From Actinomycetota bacterium (GTDB taxonomy: Bacteria > Actinomycetota > UBA4738): a stretch of DNA of 5,168 bases. Within the stretch, counting starts at the first letter, position 1, and each line of letters begins with the position of its first letter. Positions 4,982 through 5,168 of this stretch are shown here, piece by piece. Where the stretch lies: contig VAYJ01000146.1 in NCBI GenBank assembly GCA_005888465.1, forward strand, positions 1 to 5,168, read 5' to 3'. A program made the translations under genes and the position numbers. The notes under the pieces were generated by a model. The model saw only the letters and a program-made list of their open reading frames with translations. It was not told the DNA's origin and did not search any database.

Positions 4982-5168
4982 CTACGAGGCGACCTCTCGC
5001 AGCCGTCTTTCCAGGTACCTCCGCTCGGCATCGTTGCTCACCAGCTCGAGGGCGCGGCGGTACGACTCGGCCGCCTCGGTGTGGCGGCCAAGCCGCCGCA
5101 GCAGCTCTGCCCGCGCGACAGGGAGCAGGTGATAGCTGTCGAGCTCGCCACCGTGATCGAGCTCGTCG
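4982..5168 (-). CDS. ECF RNA polymerase sigma factor, ECF42-like, C-terminal end (5' part outside window)
   Basis: Only the last 61 residues are inside the window: the frame is open from the right edge to the TAG at 4982-4984. The visible part reads ELDSYHLLPVARAELLRRLGRHTEAAESYRRALEL and ends NDAERRYLERRLREVAS. This closely resembles the TPR-like C-terminal extension of ECF sigma factors of the ECF42 group (DUF6596 proteins), whose usual form is D-G-Y-H-L-L-H-A-x-R-A-D/E-L-L-R-R-L-G-R. In that group the extension follows the sigma-2 and sigma-4 domains and takes the place of a classical anti-sigma factor in control. The sigma domains themselves are off the window, so the call rests on the tail alone. 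The yaiI-family gene follows 46 bases downstream. The YCII/DGPF-family partner gene usual for ECF42 is not seen on the visible side. Confidence 0.8.
   Translation of the reverse strand, partial: DELDHGGELDSYHLLPVARAELLRRLGRHTEAAESYRRALELVSNDAERRYLERRLREVAS

Overview
The window is GC-rich bacterial DNA (by eye about 70% G+C in most genes). It carries an ABC-F ATPase, an ECF sigma factor with a fused C-terminal domain, a sigma-54-type promoter and a protein with a PEP-CTERM/VPxPA-like tail. This suits a large-genome Gram-negative soil or sediment bacterium, such as Methylomirabilota/Rokubacteria, a deltaproteobacterial lineage or Acidobacteria. No marker gene in the window fixes the phylum, so this is only a guess. 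Six genes and one gene fragment at each edge were weighed; the final set is seven protein-coding features, two of them cut by the window edges. No RNA gene, insertion sequence, CRISPR array or tRNA was seen.

Left part (1-1388, plus strand): the C-terminal end of a Uup-like ABC-F ATPase is followed after 10 bases by a ten-helix EamA/DMT-type transporter. The two are probably co-transcribed.

Centre (1392-4249, minus strand): three genes are read right to left. First is a small secreted protein with a pre-peptidase C-terminal (PPC)-like domain and a C-terminal sorting-type tail. Next, 33 bases further on, is a phenylacetate-CoA-ligase (PaaK)-like adenylate-forming enzyme. Last is a class I SAM-dependent methyltransferase whose ATG overlaps the ligase stop codon (ATGA). 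The ligase and methyltransferase are almost certainly translationally coupled and look like a two-enzyme activation and methylation module for an unknown acid. The methyltransferase ends only 3 bases from the convergent transporter gene.

Upstream of the PPC-like gene, in a 233-base intergenic region, is a near-perfect sigma-54 (-24/-12) promoter in the right orientation, with a leader of about 69 bases and a strong Shine-Dalgarno sequence. Sigma-54 control is a known feature of PEP-CTERM/exosortase genes (PrsK/PrsR systems). Promoter and C-terminal tail therefore support each other, and this is the most interesting signal in the window.

Right part (4483-5168, minus strand): the 3' end of an ECF sigma factor gene of the ECF42-like type is followed after 46 bases by a complete YaiI/YqxD (UPF0178) family gene.
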